The notes below the pieces were generated by a model. It ran no database searches. It had not been told where the DNA came from and saw only the letters and a list, made by a program, of their open reading frames with translations. Below, piece by piece: positions 1 through 9,898 of a stretch of DNA of 52,136 bases. The DNA lies in NCBI RefSeq assembly GCF_009377185.1, contig NZ_VJZC01000015.1, positions 1-52,136 of the forward strand, written 5' to 3'. The stretch is from Streptomyces spongiae. Lineage in GTDB: Bacteria > Actinomycetota > Actinomycetes > Streptomycetales > Streptomycetaceae. Positions within the stretch are counted from its first letter, which is position 1. Each line of letters starts with the position of its first letter. A program made the translations under genes and the position numbers.

Positions 1-949
1 CCGGGGAGCACTGCAGGGCGAAGTCCAGGGCGATCTCCAGGCCCAGCGAGCGGGCCTCGGCCACGAAGTGGTCGAAGTCCTCCAGGGTGCCCAGGTCGGG
101 GTGGATCGCGTCGTGGCCGCCCTCGGGAGAACCGATGGCCCAGGGCACGCCGACGTCGTCGGGTGTGGGGGAGAGGGTGTTGTTGCGGCCCTTGCGGAAG
201 GTGCGGCCGATGGGGTGGATCGGGGGCAGGTAGACGACGTCGAAGCCCATGCCGGCGATCGCGGTCAGCCTGCGGGCGGCGGTACGGAACGTGCCGTGCG
301 GCTGCTCAGCGGTGCCCTCCGAGCGCGGGAAGAACTCGTACCAGGAGCCGTACAGCGCCCGCTCCCGCTCCACCAGCAGCGTCAACTCCTCGGAAGCGGT
401 GACCAGTTCCCGCAGTGGATGACGGGCGAGGACCTCGTCGACCTCGGGCGTCAACGCGGCCGCGAACCGTTCCCTGGGCGCCACGGAGTCGTTCCTCAGC
501 ACCCCCACGGCGGTCAGGACCGCGTCACGTGCCGCACCCTTCGGCACCCGGGCCGCGGCCCGCTCGTACAGCTGGGCGCCTTCTTCGAGCACCAGTCCGG
601 TGTCGATGCCGGCCGGAATCTTGATCCCCGCGGTGCGGCGCCAGGTGGTCACCGGGTCGCTCCAGGCTTCCACCCGGTACGTCCACAGACCCGTCCCGTC
701 CGGCGTGACGTCGGCGCCCCAGCGGTCGGTGCCCGGTGCCAGTTCGCGCATCGGCGTCCAGGGGCCCGTACGGCCGTCGGGGTCCTTGAGGACGACGTTG
801 GCGGCGACGGCGTCATGGCCCTCCTGGAACACCGTCGCCGAGACCTGGAAGGTCTCGCCCGCGACGGCCTTCGCCGGGCGTCTGCCGCACTCGACGGCCG
901 GCCGGACATCCCGTACCGGGATGCGGCCGATGGCCGGAGTCGACCTCAT
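1..949 (-). CDS. glgE: alpha-1,4-glucan:maltose-1-phosphate maltosyltransferase GlgE, N-terminal part (runs off window)
   Basis: The first 316 codons of a GlgE-type GH13 enzyme, which transfers maltose from maltose-1-phosphate onto alpha-glucan in the cytoplasm. Seen: start ATG at 949 behind a strong GGAGGTGA ribosome binding site (955-962), an N-terminal beta-sandwich-like domain (about residues 1-200, with FQVSATVFQEGHDAVAAN and WTYRVEAWSDP), then the start of the TIM barrel with YLPPIHPIGRTFRKGRNN and the GlgE-typical AIGSPEGGHDAIHPDLG. The family is about 660-680 residues, so roughly half lies outside the window. It is 60 bp downstream of the DUF5133 gene on the same strand and divergent from the pep-glgX pair, the usual Streptomyces alpha-glucan gene neighbourhood. 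Confidence 0.93.
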   Translation of the reverse strand, partial: MRSTPAIGRIPVRDVRPAVECGRRPAKAVAGETFQVSATVFQEGHDAVAANVVLKDPDGRTGPWTPMRELAPGTDRWGADVTPDGTGLWTYRVEAWSDPVTTWRRTAGIKIPAGIDTGLVLEEGAQLYERAAARVPKGAARDAVLTAVGVLRNDSVAPRERFAAALTPEVDEVLARHPLRELVTASEELTLLVERERALYGSWYEFFPRSEGTAEQPHGTFRTAARRLTAIAGMGFDVVYLPPIHPIGRTFRKGRNNTLSPTPDDVGVPWAIGSPEGGHDAIHPDLGTLEDFDHFVAEARSLGLEIALDFALQCSP

Positions 950-1009
950 GCGTTTCACCTCCGCCGTGTTCGGAGCCGGGCTCGGTATCCAAGCCGTGCC
1001 CGACGGTTC

Positions 1010-1318
1010 CTACCTCCCTGACGCGCGGCCTCCTGGCCATGGACGGCGACCGGTCGGAGGGCCGCGTCTGCCCACGTGCCGCTGCTGGGACTGGCCGTTC
1101 TCCCGCAGATACGTGACCAGGTTCGACCGCAGATAGCGCTCGGCGGCCTCCACGGCCTCCCGGGCGCAGCGCTTTCCCATCAGGACGCACAAGGTGTAGC
1201 CCGAGTCCTCGAAATTCCCCCTCGCCGTACGGTCGGTCGGGGCCGCGAGCATCACGCGTTCCCACGCCCGGTACCGCTCCAGATGCCGGGCGACCTCGGC
1301 TTTGGCGGGCAGCAGCAT
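1010..1318 (-). CDS. DUF5133 family small protein
   Basis: A 102-residue protein. I start it at ATG 1318 because GGAAAGGTGA lies just upstream and the protein then begins MLLPAKAEVARHLERY, as DUF5133 proteins do; a longer reading frame to 1384 has a low-complexity Arg/Gly-rich extension. The core (ERVMLAAP, then DSGYTLCVLMGKR and EAVEAAERYL) matches the DUF5133 pattern known from Streptomyces; no biochemical function is established that I know of. The C-terminus (GRRGPPTGRRPWPGGRA) is basic and disordered. It precedes glgE on the same strand with 60 bp between them, so they may be co-transcribed. Confidence 0.75.
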   Translation of the reverse strand: MLLPAKAEVARHLERYRAWERVMLAAPTDRTARGNFEDSGYTLCVLMGKRCAREAVEAAERYLRSNLVTYLRENGQSQQRHVGRRGPPTGRRPWPGGRASGR

Positions 1319-1634
1319 GGCGCTGGTCACCTTTCCACGCTTTCGACGGGGGCACGGTCTCCCGGATGAGCCGCGGCCGTGCACGGAGGGGGCCCGGCCG
1401 TCACGGGGCCGAGACCTTCACTCATGGTGCATGGTTCGCCACTCAACGTCTTGTTGGAGCTTCAACTACCTCATCCGTCTCTCGTGTTGCACGAATGGCG
1501 TAGCACTCCCACGCTGGAGTGACTCAGAAGTGATCAGGGCTCACGCCTCGTATTCGGGGCTCTGTCCACGAGGACCACGAGGACCACGAGGACGAAGACG
1601 GGCGAGAGCTTCGCAGGGTGAGGAGCCAACGACG
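1319..1634. promoter_or_regulatory. divergent intergenic region with two inverted repeats and a 9-bp triple repeat
   Basis: 316 bp between the DUF5133 gene (left, minus) and the pep-like gene (right, plus); no convincing gene seen. It holds an imperfect dyad GTTGgAGCTtCAAC at 1453-1466, a perfect hairpin CACTCC-6 nt-GGAGTG at 1504-1521, and three exact tandem copies of CCACGAGGA at 1566-1592, just before the GGTGAGGAG ribosome binding site of the next gene. The left half (about 1440-1520) is visibly less GC-rich than the genes, as expected of a promoter region. I could not identify a confident -35/-10 pair. Confidence 0.5.
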
Positions 1635-2203
1635 ATGAAGACCGCAGTGCCCTGCTACTACCACCTCGACGTGGAGGTGAGCCCGGAACGGGTCGGACAG
1701 GTGAGGCGCATTCTGGCCGCCCACCTCCGGTACTGGGATCTGGACACACTCGTCGAGACGGTCTGTCAGGGCGCGGAGCTGCTGCTGCGCGCCATCGACG
1801 AGCACGCCAAGGACAAGAAGACATCGATCGAGATGTGGTGGAACCGCCAGCACCTCATCACCGCCTTCGGGCAGAACGACCGGTACCTACGACCCGACCA
1901 GGACCTGCGGTCCTGCCTGGTGAGCATCGCCGCGCTGAGTGACGGATGGGGCTGCTGTGCCACGGCCACGGGCACCAAGCTCATCTGGTTCTCGCAACGG
2001 GCCCGCGCCGGCGAGCGCGCGCCGCTGGTCCCGACGACACCTTTCCCGACGGAGCGGGAGGCCCTCCAGGCGCCCCGCGAGATCCCGGTCCCCGTGCTCG
2101 CCGGTCCGGAGGGCATGGCGTCCGACGAGCGGGAGAGGGAGGCGCCGGTTCCGGCCCTCGCCGGCTCCGAGGGCGCGATGCCGGACGAACCGAAAGAAGC
2201 GCC

Positions 2204-2207
<4 letters not shown>
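1635..2207 (+). CDS. ATP-binding-domain protein of the Streptomyces glg/pep locus
   Basis: A 190-residue protein starting at ATG 1635 (ribosome binding site GGTGAGGAG). It reads MKTAVPCYYHLDVEVSPERV, then RILAAHLRYWDLDTLVETVC, GAELLLRAIDEH, IEMWWN, and SIAALSDGWGC near residue 100, which is the layout of the small HATPase_c-type ATP-binding proteins (anti-sigma/regulatory kind) that sit beside glgE in Streptomyces. The classic N-box Asn is replaced here (GAELLLRAIDEH) and the ATP site looks degenerate, so nucleotide binding is uncertain. The last 55 residues are a Pro/Glu/Arg-rich tail containing two near-copies of VPVLAGPEGM / VPALAGSEGAM. Its TGA overlaps the GTG of glgX (GTGA), so the two are translationally coupled. 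Confidence 0.7.
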
Positions 2208-4354
<2,147 letters not shown>

Positions 4355-4400
4355 GGAGCTTCGCGACGGCGTAAGCGGACAGAGCGTCCATGCGTGGAGG

Positions 4401-5210
4401 TCAGTCCTCCGGGTCCGGCCGCAGGACCACCGTGAACTGGGCGCCGTCCGGGTCACGGAGGACGGCCTCCTCCTCGCCCTGCCGCAGCACGGTGCCGCCG
4501 TGCTCCTCCACCGTCTTCGCGCAGCCCGCCACGTCGGAGACGGCGAAGTGGACCTGCCAGTGAGGCCGGATCGTGGGGTCGGGCGCCGCCTCCAGCGCGC
4601 CCGAGCTGATCCGCGCCACGACCTCGCCCCGATGACGCAGCACGACCTCGTTGGCCTCGTAGTGGACCTCGCAGCAGCCCTGCCGTTCCGTGGCCCACTC
4701 AAGGACCTCGCCGTAGAAGATCGCGGCGTCGAAGGCGTCCCGTGTGTGCAGCTTGATGAACGCCGGCGCGACGCGTAGCCAGGCCTCCCAGTCGCCGACG
4801 AACTCGCCCTCCCAGATCCCGAAGGTGGCCCCGTCGCGGTCGGCCAGCAGAGCCGCCCGGCCCGGCGGGAAGGAGAGCGGTCCGACCGCCACGGTGCCCC
4901 CGCGCTCCCGGGCCCGGGACGCGGCCTCGTCAGCGCTGGGCACCGCGAAGTACGGCGTCCAGGCGACGGCCACCTGCCACATCGTCGCCACCCCGGCGAT
5001 CCCCGCGACCGGCGCCCCGTCCTGCAGCGCGATGCGGAAACGGTCCCCCAGCTTCGCCGTCCGCCACTCCCACCCCAGTACCGCGTGGTAGAAGTCCTCC
5101 GTGGCCTGCATGTCCCGGCTGGTCAGGCTCACCCAGCACGGGGCTCCGAACACGGAACGGGTGGAGGCGACGTCTGTCGCCCCGCTGGAACGTGTCGTGT
5201 CGTGGTTCAT
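4401..5210 (-). CDS. VOC (glyoxalase/bleomycin-resistance fold) protein with two domains
   Basis: 269 residues with two VOC modules: first at about 22-140 (CWVSLTSRDMQATEDFYHAVLGWEW ... VPSADEAASRARERGG), second at about 145-265 (FIKLHTRDAFDAAIFYGEVLEWA ... VHFAVSDVAGCAKTVEEHGG, then LRDPDGAQFTVV). Such tandem-VOC proteins are common in Streptomyces and mostly of unknown substrate; metal-ligand positions cannot be assigned reliably from sequence alone. Convergent with glgX (46 bp gap) and lying downstream of the LLM oxidoreductase on the same strand, separated by a hairpin at 5328-5358, so probably its own transcript. Confidence 0.8.
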   Translation of the reverse strand: MNHDTTRSSGATDVASTRSVFGAPCWVSLTSRDMQATEDFYHAVLGWEWRTAKLGDRFRIALQDGAPVAGIAGVATMWQVAVAWTPYFAVPSADEAASRARERGGTVAVGPLSFPPGRAALLADRDGATFGIWEGEFVGDWEAWLRVAPAFIKLHTRDAFDAAIFYGEVLEWATERQGCCEVHYEANEVVLRHRGEVVARISSGALEAAPDPTIRPHWQVHFAVSDVAGCAKTVEEHGGTVLRQGEEEAVLRDPDGAQFTVVLRPDPED

Positions 5211-5327
5211 GGCAGTAGCGTCCTGGTCTCGTCGACCGGCTTACGCCGACAGGACACCAGTGTCCGGCCTGACGCGGTACCGGCGCCTGTCGAGTACCCC
5301 GGGAATGCCGACGAAACGGACGCGACA

Positions 5328-5358
5328 GCGGGCCCGGCGTCAACGGGTCCGGGCCCGC
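5328..5358 (-). terminator. GC-rich hairpin, likely terminator of the LLM oxidoreductase gene
   Basis: Perfect 10-bp inverted repeat GCGGGCCCGG (5328-5337) / CCGGGCCCGC (5349-5358) with an 11-nt loop, 115 bp after the stop of the LLM oxidoreductase gene. There is no U-tract, as is common for Streptomyces terminators. The rest of the 5211-5472 gap shows no gene. Confidence 0.55.
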
Positions 5359-5472
5359 AACTCATCCGGATGGCGTCTGGCCGTACGGGTGACATGGGAC
5401 CGGCGTGTGCCTCCGAACGGGGTGAGGGACGATCCGGTCGCCGGGCAGGCCGGGGGGCTTTTCACACACCCC

Positions 5473-6375
5473 CTAGATCAGCAGATCCGCCAGGCGACGC
5501 CAGGCGTCGCGCGGGAGGGCGTCGCGCGGCTGGTCGTCGACGACCTGGAGGGCCACGTGGTCGGCTCCCGCCGCGTGAAAGGCGTCGACGGCCGCCCGGA
5601 TCCGGTCCTGGTCGCCCCACGCGACCACGGCGTCGACGAGCCGGTCGCTGCCGCCGTCCGTGAAGTCGTCCTCGGTGAACCCGAGCCGCAGGAAGCTGTT
5701 GGTGTAGTTCGGCAGCCCGAGGTAGAGGGCGAGATACTCGCGGGCGATCGCACGGGCGCGTTCGGGATCCGTCTCCAGGACCACCTTCAACTCCGGCGCC
5801 AGCAGCGGTCCGTCCCCCAGGATCTCGCGGGCCTGCGCGGTGTGCTCGGGCGTGACCAGATACGGGTGGGAACCGGCGGCCCGGTCGCGCGACAGCTCCA
5901 GCATCTTCGGCCCGAGCGCCGCCAGCACCCGCCGCCCGGCCGGCACCCCCGCGGTGTCCAGCGCGTCCAGGTAACCCACCATGGAGGAGTAGGGGCGACG
6001 GTACTGGTCGGTCAGCCGGGCGTGACTCACCCCGAGGCCGAGCAGGAAACGGCCGGGGTGCGAGGCCTCCAGCTCGGCCACCTGCCGGGCGGAGTCGGCC
6101 GCCGTGTACTGCCAGATGCTCTGGATACCGGTGGCCACGGTCATCCGTTCGGTGGCCTCGACGAGCGGCACGGCGTGCTCCACCGCGCTGCTGCCGCCCA
6201 ACCACACCGCCTCGAAACCGAGTTCCTCGAGTTCGGCCACGGCCTCCGTGAGCTCACCACGCCGCGCCTGGTCCTCCGTCCGAAGCCCGAAACTCCAGAC
6301 GCCGTACCGCCCGACGGACTCCTTCGCGGCGCTCCCGTGGTCCACAGCGGTGACGTTCCCGATCGATTCCGACAT
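5473..6375 (-). CDS. LLM-class F420-dependent oxidoreductase (TIGR03620-like)
   Basis: 300-residue luciferase-like TIM-barrel oxidoreductase, starting at ATG 6375 behind GGAGGGAAA. Motifs: YGVWSFGL near the N-terminus, AVAELEELGFEAVWLGG, LVEATERMTVATGIQSIW, RFLLGLGVSHARL and LAALGPKMLELSRDRAAGSHPYLVTPEHTAQAREILG, all typical of the F420-using branch of the family. Expected cofactor is reduced F420 (family knowledge); the substrate is unknown. Stands 110 bp downstream of the MFS gene on the same strand. Confidence 0.85.
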   Translation of the reverse strand: MSESIGNVTAVDHGSAAKESVGRYGVWSFGLRTEDQARRGELTEAVAELEELGFEAVWLGGSSAVEHAVPLVEATERMTVATGIQSIWQYTAADSARQVAELEASHPGRFLLGLGVSHARLTDQYRRPYSSMVGYLDALDTAGVPAGRRVLAALGPKMLELSRDRAAGSHPYLVTPEHTAQAREILGDGPLLAPELKVVLETDPERARAIAREYLALYLGLPNYTNSFLRLGFTEDDFTDGGSDRLVDAVVAWGDQDRIRAAVDAFHAAGADHVALQVVDDQPRDALPRDAWRRLADLLI

Positions 6376-6485
6376 CGATTCCGTTTCCCTCCGTACTCGA
6401 CGCTGGACCGTGCCAGCTGATCCACTTGTGCCAACCGGAGGGTGCCCCAGGGTAGTCCCGGACCGGTGGATTTTCTGAAGTGGAA

Positions 6486-7745
6486 CTATGAGCTGGTCGG
6501 GGGCGCGTGGGGAGCGGGCGACATCGCAGACGACCGGCGCAGCCCGGGGGTGGTGGCTCCCACCAGGGCGACAGCGCCGAGGCAGAGCAGGCCGCCGCTG
6601 ATGAGGGCCGCCGTCCCTGTCGTGGCGTCCGCGACGAGCCCGCCACGCATGTTGCCGATGTCGGGGCCGGCTTGCCCGACGACTTGCTCGGCGGCACTGA
6701 CGCGCCCCAGCAGTTCGTTCGGTGTGTGCGTCTGGACGATGGTGCCGCGCGACACCACGGAGACGGTGTCGGCGGCGCCGGCCAGCACGAGGAGGGCCAG
6801 TCCGACCCACGGATTGGGCGCCATGCCGAACAGCGCGAGTGCCGCGCCCCACGCCGCGGATCCGCCGAGCATGACCAGGCCGGGGCGGGGGAGCCGGGTG
6901 AAGGTCCCGGAGAGCAGGGACGCGACGGTGCCGCCGACGGCTATGGCTGTGAGGAAGAGCCCGAGAGTTCGCGGACTGCCCCCGAACCGTTCCGAGTTGA
7001 TCAGGGGGAACAGGCTGATCGGCATGGACAGCACGGTGGTGGCCAGGTCCGTGACCAGCGCCCCACGGATGACAGGAGTCCTGATCAGGAAGGCCAGGCC
7101 GTCCCGGACACCGCCGAGGCCGGGCCGGGAGGGCTCGCCCGCGGGTTTCATCTGTGGCAGACCGAAGGCACCGTACAACGCCGCGCCGAACGTGGCCGCG
7201 TCGATCGCGTAGCAGGTGCCGACTCCCAGCCCGCCGATGATCAGCCCACCCAGGGCCGGCCCCGCCAGCATGGCCCCCTGAAAGGCGATCCGCCGCAGCG
7301 CCAGTGCGGCAGCCAACTGGTGCTTGGGCAGAAGGTGCGGGATGAAGGTGCGGGACGCCGGGCCGCCGCCGGCGGAGAAGCAGGACTGAGCTGCCACCAG
7401 GACCAGCACTCCGCCGGCCGGCAAGCCTCCGAGGAAGCCCTGAAGCGCGAGCAGGAGCGAGCAGACGGCCTGGCCACTGGTCGTGACCAGGTAGAACCTC
7501 CGACGGTCGACGCGATCGACGACCGAACCGGCGAAGAGGCCCAGCGTGACCAGCGGGATCGCCTGTGCCAGGCCGACCGCGCCGGTCCATGCGGTGCTCC
7601 CGGTCGTCTGCCAGACCTGGAACATCACGGTGACGGCCGTCATCTGGCCGCCGAGCGCGGAGAGGGACTGCCCCATCCACAGTCGCCGGAACGGTGGCGA
7701 GGACCGCAGCGGGGCCACGTCGAGCAGAGCGTGTCTCAGTGCCAC
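6486..7745 (-). CDS. MFS efflux transporter (EntS/MFS_3-like)
   Basis: 419 residues with about 10-12 hydrophobic segments. The N-terminal FRRLWMGQSLSALGGQMTAVTVMFQVW and the loop GLFAGSVVDRVDRRRFYL are the signature of the MFS_3/enterobactin-exporter-like group, which export small molecules or drugs. ATG 7745 overlaps the last 10 bases of the MarR gene, so the pair is co-transcribed and very likely a drug- or metabolite-responsive efflux module repressed by MarR. Export substrate cannot be told from the sequence. Confidence 0.87.
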   Translation of the reverse strand: MALRHALLDVAPLRSSPPFRRLWMGQSLSALGGQMTAVTVMFQVWQTTGSTAWTGAVGLAQAIPLVTLGLFAGSVVDRVDRRRFYLVTTSGQAVCSLLLALQGFLGGLPAGGVLVLVAAQSCFSAGGGPASRTFIPHLLPKHQLAAALALRRIAFQGAMLAGPALGGLIIGGLGVGTCYAIDAATFGAALYGAFGLPQMKPAGEPSRPGLGGVRDGLAFLIRTPVIRGALVTDLATTVLSMPISLFPLINSERFGGSPRTLGLFLTAIAVGGTVASLLSGTFTRLPRPGLVMLGGSAAWGAALALFGMAPNPWVGLALLVLAGAADTVSVVSRGTIVQTHTPNELLGRVSAAEQVVGQAGPDIGNMRGGLVADATTGTAALISGGLLCLGAVALVGATTPGLRRSSAMSPAPHAPPTSS

Positions 7746-8257
7746 GCGGGGTCCTGAGCCAGCTTCTCGGCGATCCGGTCATGAAAGCTCCTGCGCTCCA
7801 GGGCCTGCTCGATGTCGGCGACGACCCGGCTGAGCGGATAGGGGACCTCCGCCTCGATCTCGGCGATGGCGGCCTCGGTCGCTCGCCATTCCGCCGCCAA
7901 GCGGTCGACGACACCGCGGGCTTGCTCCGTGAGCGTCACCTTCTTGCTGCGCGCGTCGTCACCGACGACGGTCTGCACCCAGCCGGCCGCACGCATCGCG
8001 GCCACCTTCTGACTGAGCGCCGAGTGCGTCCGGTTCACCGACTCGGCCAGTTCCTTGATGGTCATCGGCCCGCAGGCGTGCAGCCGAAGCAGCTCCATCA
8101 CGAAGCTCGGCTTGAGTCCTTCGATCCGCCCCTCGGTGTAGATCCGGGTGATGTCCGCGTCCATCGACGCCTGGAGAAGGCGCAGGGGCCGCCAGAGGCT
8201 CTGGTGGGTGGGGTCGGGTACGTGAGGTTCGGGCGCGTGGGGCTGGGGTTCGGTCAT
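7736..8257 (-). CDS. MarR-family transcriptional regulator
   Basis: 173-residue winged-helix regulator. The DNA-binding part is at about 50-115: FVMELLRLHACGPMTIKELAESVNRTHSALSQKVAAM (helix-turn-helix) followed by the wing VVGDDARSKKVTLTEQA, and flanking helices for dimerisation. The start at ATG 8257 lies only 9 bp from a nearly perfect 28-bp palindrome (8267-8294), and there is little room for a ribosome binding site, so the transcript may be leaderless. Overlaps the MFS gene by 10 bp: a classic autoregulated MarR-efflux operon. Confidence 0.92.
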   Translation of the reverse strand: MTEPQPHAPEPHVPDPTHQSLWRPLRLLQASMDADITRIYTEGRIEGLKPSFVMELLRLHACGPMTIKELAESVNRTHSALSQKVAAMRAAGWVQTVVGDDARSKKVTLTEQARGVVDRLAAEWRATEAAIAEIEAEVPYPLSRVVADIEQALERRSFHDRIAEKLAQDPAWH

Positions 8258-8266
8258 GGGCGGAGC

Positions 8267-8294
8267 GTAACAGCGCTTATATAAGTACTGTTAC
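8267..8294. promoter_or_regulatory. MarR operator (28-bp palindrome)
   Basis: GTAACAG-CG-CTTATATAAG-TA-CTGTTAC: both 7-bp outer arms and the 10-bp core are perfect, only the CG/TA pair is mismatched. It is the only AT-rich stretch nearby, sits immediately upstream of the marR start, and overlaps the last 18 bases (including the stop codon) of the preceding membrane-protein gene. Binding by the adjacent MarR is an inference from position and symmetry. Confidence 0.8.
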
Positions 8295-8807
8295 GTCTTT
8301 TCGGGTGGACGCACGCAGCCTACGGCCCCGCCGCGTCAGCCCCGAGGGCTTGAGGACCGAGATCACGGTCATGAACACGTAGGCGGACAGGGACACGATC
8401 GGACCGAACAGGACGTCGCCGGCGTCGGGCAGCGGCCCTCCCGCGGTGACCGCCGCGACCGCGGAGTTCACCCCGGGGCGCAGCGCGAAGACCGTCGCGG
8501 TGATCGTGGCCAGGGTCAGCCAGAACTTCGTGTGGACCCACCGGTGCCTGGCCAGTCCCCACGGAGTGCCCAGGGACAGCACCAGCCCGCTGAGGAACGT
8601 GAGGAACGCGACGGGGAGCAGGAGCCAGTCGGCGAAGAGCTTCATGGCCCGGACGGAGGCCTCCACCGTCACCGCGGACCCGGTGGTGGCCGCGGTGACC
8701 CCGAGCGCGAGCAGCCCGAGCGTGAGCCCGAGCCAGCCCGCGGAGGCGGCCACATGGACAACGAGGAAAGCCCGGCGTGCGGGTCGGCTGAGTTTCACCT
8801 GACCCAC
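8277..8807 (-). CDS. integral membrane protein, DUF2269-like
   Basis: 176-residue membrane protein with four hydrophobic segments (about 13-38, 58-80, 92-112, 132-152) and a basic C-terminus (RRGRRLRASTRK). The N-terminal VKLSRPARRAFLVVHVAASAGWLGL and the RHRWVHTKFWLTL motif resemble the DUF2269-type Streptomyces proteins; function unknown. The first codon could be GTG 8807 or GTG 8798 (VKLSRP, the more usual family start). Its stop codon is inside the MarR operator, so binding there could also affect transcripts leaving this gene. Confidence 0.75.
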   Translation of the reverse strand: MGQVKLSRPARRAFLVVHVAASAGWLGLTLGLLALGVTAATTGSAVTVEASVRAMKLFADWLLLPVAFLTFLSGLVLSLGTPWGLARHRWVHTKFWLTLATITATVFALRPGVNSAVAAVTAGGPLPDAGDVLFGPIVSLSAYVFMTVISVLKPSGLTRRGRRLRASTRKDVTVLI

Positions 8808-8902
8808 GGTGCCGGGCGGGAGCGGCGAGGGCGTCTGACGGCGGGAGTAACCGCGCGTACTGGCCTCGGCGTACGGAGACAGCCCTCGGGGACTACCAGC
8901 GA

Positions 8903-9886
8903 CTACCAGCGGCCTTCGACCTGGTCCTTGATCCTGCGGTCGTACAGGTCCTGGATCGCGGTGAGTGTCTCCTCGGACAGCGGCGCCGACTTGGCGGCGG
9001 CCGCGTTGGCGCGGGCCTGCTCGGGCGAGCGGGCCCCGGGTATGACGGTGCTGACGCCCGGCTGCTGGATGATCCAGCGCAGCGCCGACTGGGCCGGGGT
9101 GTACCCCTGCGGGGCGAGGCCGGAGAACTCGGCCGCCGCCTCGACGCCCGTCTCGAAGTCGACGCCGGAGAACGTCTCGCCCTGGTCGAAGGCCTCCCCG
9201 CGCCGGTTGAACGTGCGGTGGTCGTTGGCGGCGAACACCGTGTCCTTGGTGTACTTGCCCGACAGCAGCCCGGAGGCGAGCGGAACCCGGGCGATGATGC
9301 CGACGCCCGCCTTCTCGGCCGCCGGGAGAACCTCCCGCAACGGCTTCATACGGAACGGGTTGAAGATGATCTGCACGCTCGCCACGTTCGGCCGCGCGAT
9401 CGCCGTGAGCGCCTCGGCGCAGGTCTCCACGCTGACGCCGTACGCGGCGACGCGTCCCTCGTCGACGAGCGTGTCGAGGGCGTCGAACACCTCGTCCGAC
9501 GAGTAGACGGGCGTCGGCGGGCAGTGCAACTGCACCAGGTCGATGCGATCGACGCCGAGATTGCGCCGGGACCGGTCGTTCCAGGCACGGAAGTTGTCCA
9601 GGACGTAGTTCTGCGGGATCTGCTCCACGCGACGGCCCATCTTCGTCGCGACCAGCACGTGCAGATTGGGCCGGCCGCGCAGGAAGGCGGCGATGGTCTG
9701 CTCGCTGCGCCCGTCCCCGTACACGTCGGCCGTGTCGAAGAAGGTCACCCCCGACTCGGCCGCCGCCTCCAGCACCGTCAGGGCGTCCTTGTCGTCGACG
9801 TCTCCCCAGTCGGCCCCCAACTGCCAGGTGCCCAGCCCCACGACCGACACCCGCTGACCCAACCTGCTGATTGCGCGCTCATCCAT
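8903..9886 (-). CDS. aldo/keto reductase
   Basis: 327-residue NADP-dependent AKR (TIM barrel). Catalytic tetrad is visible: Asp and Tyr in FFDTADVYGDG, Lys in LVATKMGR, His in LVQLHCPP; cofactor-binding C-terminal part in TVIPGARSPEQARANAAA. Substrate unknown; the group resembles the YajO/PdxI-type aryl/pyridoxal reductases. The last codons sit on an exact tandem copy of GACTACCAGC (8891-8900 and 8901-8910), so an extra copy of the ending lies behind the stop. Starts 12 bp after the fructosamine-kinase gene, so the two are probably co-transcribed. Confidence 0.92.
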   Translation of the reverse strand: MDERAISRLGQRVSVVGLGTWQLGADWGDVDDKDALTVLEAAAESGVTFFDTADVYGDGRSEQTIAAFLRGRPNLHVLVATKMGRRVEQIPQNYVLDNFRAWNDRSRRNLGVDRIDLVQLHCPPTPVYSSDEVFDALDTLVDEGRVAAYGVSVETCAEALTAIARPNVASVQIIFNPFRMKPLREVLPAAEKAGVGIIARVPLASGLLSGKYTKDTVFAANDHRTFNRRGEAFDQGETFSGVDFETGVEAAAEFSGLAPQGYTPAQSALRWIIQQPGVSTVIPGARSPEQARANAAAAKSAPLSEETLTAIQDLYDRRIKDQVEGRW

Positions 9887-9898
9887 GCGGTCAGTCTG

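Noticed and set aside
8891..8910. Exact tandem copy of GACTACCAGC at the end of the aldo/keto reductase gene
   Set aside because: Real but too short to mean more than a small duplication around the stop codon.
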